This document shows, one piece after another, positions 8,514 through 17,110 of a stretch of DNA of 64,000 nucleotides (positions are counted from its first letter, which is position 1; each line of letters starts with the position of its first letter). A program made the position numbers and the translations under genes. Below the pieces are notes generated by a model that was given only the letters and a program-made list of their open reading frames with translations, searched no databases and was not told the DNA's origin. The DNA is from JAWXUC01 sp044432975 (lineage in GTDB: Bacteria > Pseudomonadota > Alphaproteobacteria > RF32 > CAG-239). Where the stretch lies: NCBI GenBank assembly GCA_044432975.1, contig JAWXUC010000005.1, positions 67,093 through 131,092 on the forward strand. Reading direction: 5' to 3'.

Positions 8514-9379
8514 TGTCTATATTAGTAGATTCAAACACAAAAGTAATGATTCAGGGTATAACAGGTCAGCAAGCATCTTTTCACGTTAAGGCCTCTCAAG
8601 AATATGGAACCAATATTGTCGCAGGTGTTAGTTTATCAAAAGTCGGAAAAAAACATTTGGGGGTTCCTGTTTTTAGCAGTGTTAAAGAAGCCAAAGACAA
8701 AACAGGTGCGAATGCATCTGTTTTGTATGTTCCTGCAAAATATATAAAATCTGCAATGATAGAAGCAATAGAGGCAGAAATAGATGTTGCTGTTTGCATT
8801 ACAGATGGCATTCCTGTAAAAGATATGTTAGAAATAAAATCAGCATTAAAAGGTTCAAAAACCAAACTTATTGGGCCTAACACTCCTGGTTTAATTTCTC
8901 CTCAAAACAAGGTTAGAATGGGCATTTACTCAGCTAGTATTGTAAAAAAAGGCAATGTAGGCATTGTTTCTCGTTCTTCAACTTTGACTTATGAAGCAAT
9001 TTTAGAAACTAATCGTGCAAAAATGGGTCAAAGTACCGTAATTGGTCTTGGCGATGATGTTTTGATAGGTCAAGATTTTGTGGATGTTATTAAAAGATTT
9101 CATGAAGATAAACAAACAAAATTTATTGTTATGATTGGTCAGTTAGGTGGTTTTTTTGAAGAAGAAGGAGCCAAATATTATGCAACAATTAAAAATAAAA
9201 AACCTATAATAGCTTATGTTGCAGGCAATACAATCCCTGAAGGATCTCAAATGGGTTATATTGGAGATTTGATTGCAGGCTCTCAAGACGTTAAAACAAA
9301 AGAAGACGTTTTGAAAAAGTCTGGCATAATTGTTGTTGAAAAAATAAATCAAATTCATCAAGAACTCTTAAAGTTATGA
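8513..9379 (+). CDS. Succinyl-CoA synthetase alpha-like protein lacking the catalytic His
   Basis: 288 residues, collinear with SucD: CoA-binding Rossmann domain (MIQGITGQQ near residues 12-20, GPNTPGLI at 121-128), then the ligase domain (IVSRSSTLTYEA). In E. coli the alpha subunit is phosphorylated on H246 within GHAGAI; here the aligned segment is MGYIGDL, with Y249 in place of the histidine (TAT codon at 9257-9259). Glu208, which acts on that histidine, is Q210 here (MIGQLGG), and the CoA-site cysteine is T124. The protein otherwise looks intact, so it may be a pseudoenzyme, a CoA-binding regulator or an enzyme of changed mechanism. The stop overlaps the comF start (ATGA). Confidence 0.78.
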   Translation: MSILVDSNTKVMIQGITGQQASFHVKASQEYGTNIVAGVSLSKVGKKHLGVPVFSSVKEAKDKTGANASVLYVPAKYIKSAMIEAIEAEIDVAVCITDGIPVKDMLEIKSALKGSKTKLIGPNTPGLISPQNKVRMGIYSASIVKKGNVGIVSRSSTLTYEAILETNRAKMGQSTVIGLGDDVLIGQDFVDVIKRFHEDKQTKFIVMIGQLGGFFEEEGAKYYATIKNKKPIIAYVAGNTIPEGSQMGYIGDLIAGSQDVKTKEDVLKKSGIIVVEKINQIHQELLKL

Positions 9380-10080
9380 GTTCTCCATTAATCAACTTTT
9401 TGCTTCCATCTCATTGCATTATTTGCAATAAAGTATTGGATTCAGATGCTCAAATTTGCCCAGATTGTTTTAATAAACTTAATTTTATATCAAAACCATA
9501 TTGCAAAAAATGTGGTCATCCTTTTTTAGATGGGCAAGATGGAGAGTTTTGCGGATTCTGCATAAAAAACAAAAAAGATGTTTTAAATATTTCAAGAAGT
9601 GTTTCTGTTTATGATGAAGTCTCAAAAAAGATGATAATAGATTTTAAGTTTTTTGATAAAACTCAAAACATAAAAGTTTTTGGAAAATGGTTGAAAATTG
9701 CAGGAGCAGATATTTTCGCCAATAATATTGATGTTATAATTCCTGTGCCATTACATTTTTTCAGATTATTAAAAAGAAAATACAATCAAGCAGGTTTGTT
9801 GGCAAAAGAAATAGGCAAAATAGAAAATGTTTTAGTTGATTATACATCTTTGAAAAAAAAGAAATATACCAAACCTCAAACAAAGTTTTCATTAAAAGTA
9901 AGACAACATAACGTTAAAAATTCTTTTATAATAAAAGATTGTCAGAACATAAAAGATAAAAAAGTTTTGTTAATAGACGATGTTATGACAACAGGTTCAA
10001 CCTTAAGAGAATGCGCCAGAGTTTTATTGAAAGCAGGCGCAAAAGAAGTAAATGTATTAACACTAGCAAGAGTTTTATAA
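9376..10080 (+). CDS. comF: ComF-like phosphoribosyltransferase
   Basis: 234-residue protein of the ComF/GntX family. N-terminal zinc-type cysteines appear in CIICNKVL, CPDCFNKL, YCKKCGHPF and CGFC; the C-terminal phosphoribosyltransferase domain shows the PRPP loop VLLIDDVMTTGST. ComF helps DNA uptake in competent Gram-positives and Haemophilus; in many bacteria its role is unproven. The ATG overlaps the sucD-like stop, so it is probably the last gene of a three-gene operon. Confidence 0.88.
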   Translation: MSSPLINFLLPSHCIICNKVLDSDAQICPDCFNKLNFISKPYCKKCGHPFLDGQDGEFCGFCIKNKKDVLNISRSVSVYDEVSKKMIIDFKFFDKTQNIKVFGKWLKIAGADIFANNIDVIIPVPLHFFRLLKRKYNQAGLLAKEIGKIENVLVDYTSLKKKKYTKPQTKFSLKVRQHNVKNSFIIKDCQNIKDKKVLLIDDVMTTGSTLRECARVLLKAGAKEVNVLTLARVL

Positions 10081-10138
10081 TCTTTATATTGAAAACTTAA
10101 TTAAAAGTTGTAAATTATAATAATTAATGGAGAATAGT

Positions 10139-11167
10139 GTGAAAGTTTTTAATATTATGTTAGCCTCTGGCAAAGGCGGTTTAGAGCAAATGGCTGTTGT
10201 TTATGCCAAAGCGCTTGTAAATGCTGGCAATGAAACACATTGTCTTGTTGTTGATAATTGTTCCTATAAAGAGGATATGATAAAAACAGGCGCAATTGTT
10301 CATACCACAAAAACTAGAAACCTTTATAATATATTTAACATAATAAAGATATTAAAATTAATTAAAGAGCAACAAACAGATATTGTTATTTGCCATGGCA
10401 ATAGAGCCATGAGTATTGTTTTAAACAAACTCAGCAGATTGTTTGTCAAATCAATATTTAAAACTATTGGTGTTATGCATTCTAAAAATTGCCCATATAA
10501 AAACAGAATTGATAATTTAGTGTTTTTAACAGATACATTTTTTAATGAACAAACTTTAGATATTCAAAAAAAATCTTTTATTTTAGCAAATACAATTTTA
10601 GATGAATCTTATCCTCAAGTTGCTTTGCACTCTCCAATTGTGTTTGGCGCAATGGGTCGTTTGCATCAAGTTAAAGGTTATGATATTTTGTTAAGCGCTA
10701 TTTCAAAATTGCATAAAAAAGGTTTGGATTTTAAATTTGTTTTAGGCGGTACAGGTCCTGATGAAGAAAACTTAAAACAACAAGCAAAAGAGTTAGGACT
10801 TCAATCTGTTGTTGAGTTTATAGGTTGGGTAGGTGATAAAAAAGCCTTTTTTGATAAGATTGATGCGTTTGTATTATCTTCACGTTCAGAAAGAATGCCT
10901 TTAGTTATTTTAGAAACATTTGCATATTCAAAAGCTATAATATCAACAAATTGCCAAGGTCCAAATGAAGTTGTGGCTCAACTTCCAAGTCATTTAATTG
11001 TTCCAACAGAAGACGTTGATGCATTAGCATCTGCAATGGAAACCTTATTAACCAATCCTCAAAAAGTTAGTCAAATGGCACAAGAAGGCAACGACTTGTT
11101 TAATGCAAAATACAATTTAGAAATTTTCCAACAAAATCTAAATTCAATATTAAAAAAGTGCATTTAA
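10139..11167 (+). CDS. GT4-type glycosyltransferase
   Basis: 342-residue GT-B fold enzyme of the group 1 (GT4) family, likely building cell-surface polysaccharide. The N-terminal half has the LASGKGGLEQMA acceptor loop; the C-terminal half has GAMGRLHQVKGYDILLSA and the nucleotide-sugar site LSSRSERMPLVILETFAYSK with the family E-x7-E pattern. GTG at 10139 is preferred: GGAG lies 6 nt upstream, while the in-frame ATG at 10127 has no ribosome site. A TATAAT box (10116-10121) lies just upstream, so it has its own promoter. The sugar substrate is not evident. Confidence 0.85.
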   Translation: MKVFNIMLASGKGGLEQMAVVYAKALVNAGNETHCLVVDNCSYKEDMIKTGAIVHTTKTRNLYNIFNIIKILKLIKEQQTDIVICHGNRAMSIVLNKLSRLFVKSIFKTIGVMHSKNCPYKNRIDNLVFLTDTFFNEQTLDIQKKSFILANTILDESYPQVALHSPIVFGAMGRLHQVKGYDILLSAISKLHKKGLDFKFVLGGTGPDEENLKQQAKELGLQSVVEFIGWVGDKKAFFDKIDAFVLSSRSERMPLVILETFAYSKAIISTNCQGPNEVVAQLPSHLIVPTEDVDALASAMETLLTNPQKVSQMAQEGNDLFNAKYNLEIFQQNLNSILKKCI

Positions 11168-11616
11168 CACGAAAATTATGTTTTTGTTATCCTCGTCATC
11201 CTGAACTCGTTTCAGGATCTCCTTTGTTATTCCAAACTTGCCAGATGCTGAAATAAATTCAGCATGACAGTAAGGGTATAATAGTAATAATGCTCCTAGA
11301 AGTGTAGGGAACGGTCTTGACCGTTCCTTTAAAATTAGCCATATTATACAAGGAACAGTCAAGACAGTTCCCTACAAGATATAAACAATCAAATAATTTT
11401 GTGTTTGCTATATAGGTTTTTATTCTCGTCATCCTTAACTTGTTTCAGGATCTTTTGCAAGCTCCAGCACTTGTTGTATAAAAATCAATCGATGACAAAA
11501 CAACCTTCGCTCGCAATGACCCGTGATGGTATTTTTGTTATTAAAAACAAATATTTGTTAATTTTTTAGGTTGAAAAGATTTTATAATGATTTCTATTGG
11601 ATAGTAGCTACATGCC
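11168..11616. repeat. Gene-free repeat cluster
   Basis: About 450 bp without a credible gene, filled with short palindromes: ATCCTGAA/TTCAGGAT (11198-11218), ATGCTGAA/TTCAGCAT (11245-11265), the long element 11303-11376, another catcctta...tttcaggatct copy (11425-11453) and a fragment of the gtcattgcgag repeat read backwards near 11506-11520. It separates convergent genes, so it may also end transcription from both sides. Confidence 0.7.
11303..11376. repeat. Long tgtaggg inverted-repeat element
   Basis: Two 26-nt arms (tgtagggaacggtcttgacc... and its near-exact reverse complement at 11351-11376, two mismatches) flank a 22-nt AT-rich centre. It is the full-length form of the tgtagggg palindromes found elsewhere; the element at 43370-43439 has the same layout. 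This looks like a small non-coding mobile palindrome. Confidence 0.75.
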
Positions 11617-13365
11617 TTAAACCAACTTCTCCAACTCATCAATATACTTCTCAATCAAGCCCAAGCCCATAGCCCAAAACTCTTTAGATTTTGCTTTTAA
11701 GCCAAAAGGTTTTACAAGCTCGTCATAACTTTGAGTACCTGCTAAAGAAAGCATATTAAGGTATTTATCTTCAAAGTCTTTAACTTTGCCAGATTGATAA
11801 GCTTGATACAGTGAGTTAACCAAACAATCTGCAAAAGAATAAGCATATACATAAAAAGCTCTATGATAAAAGTGAGAAATATAAGACCAAGTAGCACCAC
11901 ACTCTTTAGGGAATTCAACACCGCTACCCAAAGATGCTTTAATTTCTTCTGCCCAAATATTTTCAAAAGTCTCTTCAGAAATTTCAGAAGTCTTGCGCAA
12001 ATCATGACATCTAGTTTCAAAAAAGTGATAAGCAATTTGTCTGATTGCAGTGTTTAACATATCTTCAATTTTGCCTGCCAATAAACAGATTTTTTCTTCT
12101 CTATTTGTTGTGTGTTCTAGCATATATTGAAAAGTTAACATTTCACCAAAAACAGAAGCAACCTCTGCCAAAACCATTGGCGCTGCGTCTTGAAGTTCTC
12201 CTTGTTTTGCAGATAATCTCATGTGGCAACCATGGCCAAGCTCATGAGCAAGAGTTAAAGCATCTCTTCTTTTTCCTGTCCAGTTTAAGAATAGGTAGGG
12301 ATGTTTTATCCAAGGCATTGCATAAGCTCCACTTCTTTTTCCGTCTTTTGGCATAACATCAATCCAAGAATTTTCAAAAAAAGGCTCTGCAATTTCTCGC
12401 AATTTTGGAGAAAATTTTTCATAAGCATTCAAAACCATTGGCACAGCATCTTTATATTCCATTTGTGTATCTTTAGCAAATGGAAGAGGTGCATTTCTGT
12501 CCCAATAACCAAGCTTTTTAACTCCCATTAATTTTGCTTTTATTTTATAATATTTATGAGATGTTGTTTTATATTTTTCTCTAACAGTGTTTGCCAAGTT
12601 TTCAACAACCTTATCATCAACCTGATTAGTCAAGTTTTCTGACGCAACAGGAGATTTAAATCCACGTTTGTCATCACTAATCGCTTTGTCTTTAATTAAT
12701 GTGTTGTAAATAAGAGAAAATAAAGAGTTGTTTTCTTTAGAAACTTTAGCAAATTCACTGCCAGCTCTTTGTCTAACTCCAGCATCTTGATCCATAAATA
12801 GTCTAGAAATTTCTGCATCAGAATATTCTTTGCCATCAACAGTGTATTTTAATTTTGAACTTGTTTCATCATACAACCTAACCCAGTTAGAATGAGCAGG
12901 GGTAGATTTTAATAACAAGATTTCTTCTAATTCTTCAGAAAGTTCATAATCCTTAAAAGAGCGAACTTTCTTAAGCCAAGGCAAATAAAAACTTCCCTTA
13001 GAAATAGTCTCAAACTTTTTATCATCAAGCGCATTTATTTCTAAAGAAAAGAACAATAATGGCTTGCCAAATTCTGTTAATTTTTCTTCAATATTTTGAT
13101 AAAAAGATAAAGCTTCTTTATTATTAAATTGAGTAGAAACATTTAAATATGCATAAATCCCCATTGTGTTTGCAATAGAAGAAATATCTTCATATTTTTT
13201 AATTGCTTCATTAAAAGTTTTAGCATTTAATTTTGCAATTTTACCTTTATAGTTTTTTGCAAAAGCAATAACTTTTGTTTTATATGCTTTCAAGTCTGCA
13301 TCTATTTTTTTGTCTTTAGTAGATTTATAAAAATCTGTTAAGTCCCATTTTAATGATAAAGCCAT
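11617..13365 (-). CDS. pepF: Oligoendopeptidase F (M3 metallopeptidase)
   Basis: Cytoplasmic zinc peptidase of 582 residues that cleaves oligopeptides. The HExxH zinc motif is in LAHELGHGCHM near residue 375, followed by the third ligand helix (PMVLAEVASVFGEML). The N-terminal half is the helical M3 lid domain (LKWDLTDFYKS at the start is typical of PepF). AAGGAA upstream of the ATG supports the start. It is convergent with the glycosyltransferase and divergent from the RNA leader/Bor-like gene. Confidence 0.93.
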   Translation of the reverse strand: MALSLKWDLTDFYKSTKDKKIDADLKAYKTKVIAFAKNYKGKIAKLNAKTFNEAIKKYEDISSIANTMGIYAYLNVSTQFNNKEALSFYQNIEEKLTEFGKPLLFFSLEINALDDKKFETISKGSFYLPWLKKVRSFKDYELSEELEEILLLKSTPAHSNWVRLYDETSSKLKYTVDGKEYSDAEISRLFMDQDAGVRQRAGSEFAKVSKENNSLFSLIYNTLIKDKAISDDKRGFKSPVASENLTNQVDDKVVENLANTVREKYKTTSHKYYKIKAKLMGVKKLGYWDRNAPLPFAKDTQMEYKDAVPMVLNAYEKFSPKLREIAEPFFENSWIDVMPKDGKRSGAYAMPWIKHPYLFLNWTGKRRDALTLAHELGHGCHMRLSAKQGELQDAAPMVLAEVASVFGEMLTFQYMLEHTTNREEKICLLAGKIEDMLNTAIRQIAYHFFETRCHDLRKTSEISEETFENIWAEEIKASLGSGVEFPKECGATWSYISHFYHRAFYVYAYSFADCLVNSLYQAYQSGKVKDFEDKYLNMLSLAGTQSYDELVKPFGLKAKSKEFWAMGLGLIEKYIDELEKLV

Positions 13366-13389
13366 GTTTTATGATTCCTTTTTGTTATT

Positions 13390-13427
13390 GTCATTGCGAG
13401 GAGCCGCTAGGCGACGCGGCAATCCAG
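13390..13427. repeat. gtcattgcgag dispersed repeat
   Basis: A variant of the repeat whose typical form starts gtcattgcgagcgaagcgcg and ends gcaatccag; here the centre reads gagccgctaggcgacgcgg. It lies in the pepF promoter region. Confidence 0.7.
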
Positions 13428-13468
13428 ATACATTTTATATAACATACAATTAATTTATTAAAATATGC

Positions 13469-13496
13469 TTTACATTTTAACATTTTTAGATATGAT
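13469..13496 (+). promoter_or_regulatory. Promoter of structured RNA A
   Basis: TTTACA (13469-13474) and TATGAT (13491-13496) are 16 bp apart. Transcription would start near 13503, directly before the 5' hairpin of the RNA described next. Confidence 0.6.
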
Positions 13497-13502
13497 TTAT
13501 AA

Positions 13503-13708
13503 CAGACAAGTTGATTACTTGTCCGAGGTTTCGTAGCCTTTTCATACACGTCTTTAGTATAATAGACGTTAAATTTTATACGCCTGATGGTTATTTATTA
13601 TAATGACTGGAAGGCGGTAAAATAATCCCTTGCGGTCAATATACCGCACTATCTTGTATGAGTAGTTACGAACTTCCAGTCGCCCTTAATCACGGCGATT
13701 GTTTTTTT
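13503..13708 (+). ncRNA. Structured RNA A, leader of the Bor-like gene (unassigned family)
   Basis: About 205 nt with no good ORF but dense base pairing. A perfect 5' hairpin (GACAAGT 13505-13511 / ACTTGTC 13517-13523) precedes a rod whose arms are far apart: TTCGTA (13530-13535) with TACGAA (13667-13672), and TCATAC (13542-13547) with GTATGA (13656-13661). An inner hairpin is GCGGT/ACCGC near 13632-13647. It ends in a terminator (TCGCC/GGCGA plus seven T, 13679-13708), 19 nt before the lipoprotein ATG. It could be a riboswitch-like attenuator or a stand-alone RNA. RNAs near 43.7 and 55.1 kb share this layout. Confidence 0.5.
13679..13708 (+). terminator. Intrinsic terminator of RNA A
   Basis: TCGCC at 13680-13684 pairs with GGCGA at 13694-13698 and is followed by a run of T. 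It lies just upstream of the Shine-Dalgarno sequence of the Bor-like gene, as expected for an attenuator. Confidence 0.6.
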
Positions 13709-13726
13709 ATAAAAAAGGAAGTAACT

Positions 13727-14014
13727 ATGAGAAAACTAATACTATTAATAACAGCTATTTTGTTGATGAGCGGTTGTTGTTATCAAACATTCACCTTAGA
13801 CGACACCAAACAAAACACAATCCCAACCTATGAAGGCACAAACCATTTTGTGTTTTGGGGAATAGGTCAAGAAAAGAAGTTAGACCCAAATGAAGTATGC
13901 AAAGAAAGAGGCATAAACTCTGTACAAACAAGCTATTCATTTATCAGCGGTTTCTTCAACGCCATAACCTACGGAATATACTCCCCAAGAGACTACGCAA
14001 TTTATTGTAATTAA
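13727..14014 (+). CDS. Bor-like outer-membrane lipoprotein
   Basis: 95-residue lipoprotein. Signal peptide with lipobox LLMSGC at residues 12-17, then CYQTFTL, a central HFVFWGIGQEKKLDP segment, and a C-terminal TYGIYSPRDYAIYC. This matches the Bor/Iss family of phage lambda and E. coli, linked there to serum survival, in motif order and length. ATG at 13727 follows AAAAAGGAAG; the frame is open 23 codons further up, but that would hide the signal peptide and run through the terminator. The gene follows RNA A, whose terminator is only 19 nt upstream. Confidence 0.8.
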   Translation: MRKLILLITAILLMSGCCYQTFTLDDTKQNTIPTYEGTNHFVFWGIGQEKKLDPNEVCKERGINSVQTSYSFISGFFNAITYGIYSPRDYAIYCN

Positions 14015-14023
14015 ACCTGTTTA

Positions 14024-14108
14024 GTCATTGCGAGCGAAGCGCGGCAATCCAGAATAATTTATATTGCAACATTTTTTAACTGGATTGCCACGCTTCGCTC
14101 GCAATGAC
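14024..14108. repeat. Full-length gtcattgcgag palindromic element
   Basis: Two 29-nt arms, 14024-14052 and 14080-14108, are reverse complements of each other with one difference (cgcgg/cgtgg), separated by a 27-nt AT-rich centre. This is the complete form of the dispersed repeat. Single arms occur near 13.4, 27.1-27.2, 28.1, 29.3-29.4 and 58.3 kb, and another two-arm copy near 32.4 kb. After it, 14109-14212 holds nothing I can identify. Confidence 0.85.
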
Positions 14109-14212
14109 GTGTTATTGCAAACTTTGCAATAAAAACAATAGTGTAGTTGTTATTATACTCGACTGTTTTTGTATCTATAAATTTTTAAATTTTTAACCAG
14201 ACAGTAGTAATC

Positions 14213-14689
14213 TTAAATGTTTTTTCGAAAACTATTATGGCAAATTGCTAATGCTAACGCATCTGATGAATCTAAATTTTTAGGATTTGATCCTGGCAAC
14301 AAAATTTTAACCATGGTTAAAACCTGATTTTTTTCTGCGCGCCCCACACCAACAACCGCTTTTTTTACTTTTGTTGGCTCATATTCAAAAAGGGGAATTC
14401 CCGACAATGTTGGCGCAAGCATAACAATCCCTCTTGCTTGCCCTAGCTTTAAACTAGTTAAGGCGTTTGAATTCACAAACACCTCTTCTATACTAGCCTC
14501 ATTGGGCTTATAAGTTTTTATAACCTCATTGAGTTCATTATGAATTTGCAACAATCTTTCTTGAGTTGGGGCTTTGACATCTGTTTTTATAAAACCATCA
14601 GCAACATATTTTAATTTGTTGCCATCAACATCAATAATTCCCCAACCTGTGCAAGAAAGAGAGGGGTCTAACCCCAAAATTCTAATCAT
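14213..14689 (-). CDS. ruvC: Holliday junction resolvase RuvC
   Basis: Endonuclease that cuts four-way recombination junctions with RuvAB. The acidic catalytic residues are visible: D8 in LGLDPSL, E68/E69 in IEEVFVN, and D140 and D143 in LDSSDALALA. At 158 residues it is compact but complete. Its start overlaps the yebC stop (ATGA), so it is translated from the yebC-ruvC operon, as in many proteobacteria; ruvA and ruvB do not follow here. Confidence 0.93.
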   Translation of the reverse strand: MIRILGLDPSLSCTGWGIIDVDGNKLKYVADGFIKTDVKAPTQERLLQIHNELNEVIKTYKPNEASIEEVFVNSNALTSLKLGQARGIVMLAPTLSGIPLFEYEPTKVKKAVVGVGRAEKNQVLTMVKILLPGSNPKNLDSSDALALAICHNSFRKNI

Positions 14690-15429
14690 AATTGTTCCAA
14701 AAGTTCTTCAGCAATATTTGCGTTATGGAATACTTTTTGAACATCATCATCTTCTTCAAGAGCATCAATAAATGCAACAAAAGATTTTGCAGCTTCTAAG
14801 TCTGTAATTTCAACCTCAACCATTGGTTTCCAGTCTAATCTAGATACTGCAGGAGTTCCAAATTTTTTCTCTAATGTTTCGGTAACCGCACCTAAGTCAT
14901 CAGGCAAAGTTTCAATTTGATGTCTTTCTTCTGTAACAACATCATTTGCACCTGCTTCTAAAGCTTGCTCAAACATTTCATCATTGCTTGCAACATCAAG
15001 TGGATATTCAATATAACCGATTCTTTCAAAATTAAAAGCAACAGAACCTTCAGATCCCAATCCGTTTCCACGTTTTGAATAAATTGTTCTGATATTCGAT
15101 GCAGTACGGTTTTTGTTGTCTGTTAAAGCTTCTGTAATAACAGAAACTTTTTGAGGTCCAAAACCTTCGTATCTAACCATAACATAATCATCACCACCAG
15201 CAACTTGAGAAGCTTTGTTAATAGCACGCTCAATATTATCTTTTGGCATAGATTCTGCTCTAGCAGCAGCAATTGCCAATCTTAAACGTGGGTTTTTATC
15301 TGGTTCTGGTGCGCCAGTTTTGGCTGCTACTGTAATTTCTCTTGATAATTTTGCAAACATGCTCGCTTTCTTTTTATCTTGAGCACCTTTTCTATACATA
15401 ATGTTTTTAAACTGCGAATGTCCCGCCAT
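14686..15429 (-). CDS. yebC: YebC/TACO1-family protein
   Basis: 247-residue YebC-family protein; members act as transcriptional regulators or, as shown for YebC/TACO1 relatives, help ribosomes through difficult sequences. The N-terminus MAGHSQFKNIMYRKGAQDKK is close to the signature (usually HSKW), followed by NPRLRLAIAAARAESMPKDN and GPQKVSVITEALTDNKNR. Upstream AGGA supports the ATG. Adjacent ruvC is the usual neighbour. Confidence 0.93.
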   Translation of the reverse strand: MAGHSQFKNIMYRKGAQDKKKASMFAKLSREITVAAKTGAPEPDKNPRLRLAIAAARAESMPKDNIERAINKASQVAGGDDYVMVRYEGFGPQKVSVITEALTDNKNRTASNIRTIYSKRGNGLGSEGSVAFNFERIGYIEYPLDVASNDEMFEQALEAGANDVVTEERHQIETLPDDLGAVTETLEKKFGTPAVSRLDWKPMVEVEITDLEAAKSFVAFIDALEEDDDVQKVFHNANIAEELLEQL

Positions 15430-15456
15430 TTTATTTATCCTTTCGTCTTTATCTTT

Positions 15457-16233
15457 TTAATAACCTAAAATTATGTAATCAATTTTTTCTTTATCAGCAT
15501 ACAATACTTTGATTTTAACACCCATAACTTTGATATTTACATTTTCTTTGTATTTGAAGTATAGGTTTTCAAAGCTACCTTTGTCTTTGCTATATTTTGA
15601 ATAATCAAGAACCCTAAACAACAAACCCTTACTTTCTAATCCACCATATTTAATGTCAAAACCAGTTGTAGGTGTTGTTTGATTCATAATTGTTTCTGTT
15701 AAAATATTAAATCTCAAATCATGAGGTCTAACCATAAAATTTGTATCTAAAACAATTAAACGATCGTTTTTTATAAGACCAATTCTATCATAAGGAACGC
15801 CATCTTCTTGAATTAAATAAACATATTTGTCATTTTTCATAGGCAATAAAGAATACCAAATTTTATTTAATTCAACTCTTCCAACAAGTTTTTTAACATC
15901 TTTAGCATTTATTTTAGCAGGTACACCCTCAGAAGTTAGATATCCATCTTTGCTTGCTTTAACAAAGCAGTCTTGATAATATGATGTTTGATATTTCTTA
16001 TCATAAAAAACAGAAAAACCAGTGTATGCACGTTGAATTTCATTTTTAGCTGGTTCAACTTCTGCTGTTTTTACAACTTTAACAAGTTTAGGTTCTGAAT
16101 TATCAAAGAAGACAATAGGATGACTATTCCAATCTTCAAAAAAAGTATTTCTCCATGGAAGAAAGTTCATGTCTCCAGCATATATACAACCAGATAATGT
16201 TAAAATAGATGTAAAAATTAGTATTTTTTTCAT
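15457..16233 (-). CDS. Lipoprotein of unknown function
   Basis: 258-residue protein with a signal peptide and lipobox (LTLSGC at about residues 11-16), so probably anchored in the outer membrane facing the periplasm. The mature part is mixed alpha/beta in appearance, with no motif I recognise. ATG at 16233 is chosen over an upstream start because AAAGGAA sits directly before it and it begins the signal peptide. It is divergent from prmA; the 64-bp gap is AT-rich and must hold both promoters. Confidence 0.6.
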   Translation of the reverse strand: MKKILIFTSILTLSGCIYAGDMNFLPWRNTFFEDWNSHPIVFFDNSEPKLVKVVKTAEVEPAKNEIQRAYTGFSVFYDKKYQTSYYQDCFVKASKDGYLTSEGVPAKINAKDVKKLVGRVELNKIWYSLLPMKNDKYVYLIQEDGVPYDRIGLIKNDRLIVLDTNFMVRPHDLRFNILTETIMNQTTPTTGFDIKYGGLESKGLLFRVLDYSKYSKDKGSFENLYFKYKENVNIKVMGVKIKVLYADKEKIDYIILGY

Positions 16234-16297
16234 ATTTATTCCTTTATAAAGAGCATTATAATATAAAAATATATAAAGTCTAGATAGGAATTTAAAA

Positions 16298-17110
16298 ATG
16301 CACAAAACTTGTTACGAATTTATCTTTGAGCCACAAAAAAAGTATGATGAAGATTTTTTAACTTTGCTAGAAATAAACTTTGATGTTGTGAGTATTAATC
16401 TTTTAGATGACGGAAAAGAACAAGCTGTTGCATATTCAGAAGAAAAAATAGATTTTGTTTGCGAGCTTAAGTATGAAGTTAAAAAACTAGAAAGTGAAAA
16501 CTGGCTAAAAGATTATGTCATAAAGTTTAAGGCTTTTAGTGTTGAAAATTTTATGATATATGGTCAGCATCAAAAAAAAGCTCCAAAAACGAACAAAACT
16601 TTGTTGCAAATATATGCTGCAACGGCCTTTGGCTCAAATCATCCAACAACAGTTATGTGCATTAAACACATTTGCGATTTGCACAAACAAGGCTTTAACC
16701 CTAAAAGTATATTAGATATGGGAACAGGCTCTGGTTTGTTGTCTTTAGTGGCATCAAAATTGTGGCCAAATGCAAAAATAACAGCTTGTGATATTGATGA
16801 AGAAGCTGTGATAGTAACAAGGGGAAACTTTGAAAACAATAATATTAAACAAGCAGAAGTTTTTCAAAGTGATGGTTATGAAAATGTAACCAATAAATTT
16901 GATTTAATTTTGGCAAATATATTAGCAAATCCATTAATAGAAATGGCAGAAGATGCTTATAAACATATTAATAAAGACGGATATATTGTTTTATCTGGCT
17001 TTAATGGAGATCAAACAAATTGGGTCGCAGAAGAATACACCAAACAAGGCTTTATTAAGAAAAAGCAAAAAACAAAACAAGGTTGGAGGGCTTTATTATG
17101 TATGAGTTAA
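16298..17110 (+). CDS. prmA: Ribosomal protein L11 methyltransferase
   Basis: 270-residue SAM-dependent enzyme that trimethylates L11. The C-terminal Rossmann domain has motif I (ILDMGTGSGLLSLVA), the acidic CDIDEEAV, and the PrmA-type LILANILANPL. The N-terminal substrate-binding domain is diverged and begins MHKTCYEFIFEPQ. The target L11 is encoded at 32.6 kb. AGGAA upstream supports the start. It overlaps the downstream aminopeptidase by 13 nt, so both are co-transcribed. Confidence 0.88.
   Translation: MHKTCYEFIFEPQKKYDEDFLTLLEINFDVVSINLLDDGKEQAVAYSEEKIDFVCELKYEVKKLESENWLKDYVIKFKAFSVENFMIYGQHQKKAPKTNKTLLQIYAATAFGSNHPTTVMCIKHICDLHKQGFNPKSILDMGTGSGLLSLVASKLWPNAKITACDIDEEAVIVTRGNFENNNIKQAEVFQSDGYENVTNKFDLILANILANPLIEMAEDAYKHINKDGYIVLSGFNGDQTNWVAEEYTKQGFIKKKQKTKQGWRALLCMS

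Noticed and set aside
10127..10138. ATG 10127 as start of the glycosyltransferase
   Set aside because: It has no ribosome site and lies 5 nt after the -10 box; GTG 10139 has GGAG at good spacing.
13503..13708. RNA A as tmRNA, RNase P RNA or SRP RNA
   Set aside because: None of the diagnostic sequences of these RNAs (RNase P GAGGAAAGTCC, SRP GGAAGGAAGCAGCC, tmRNA tag and TTCAA acceptor arm) is present.
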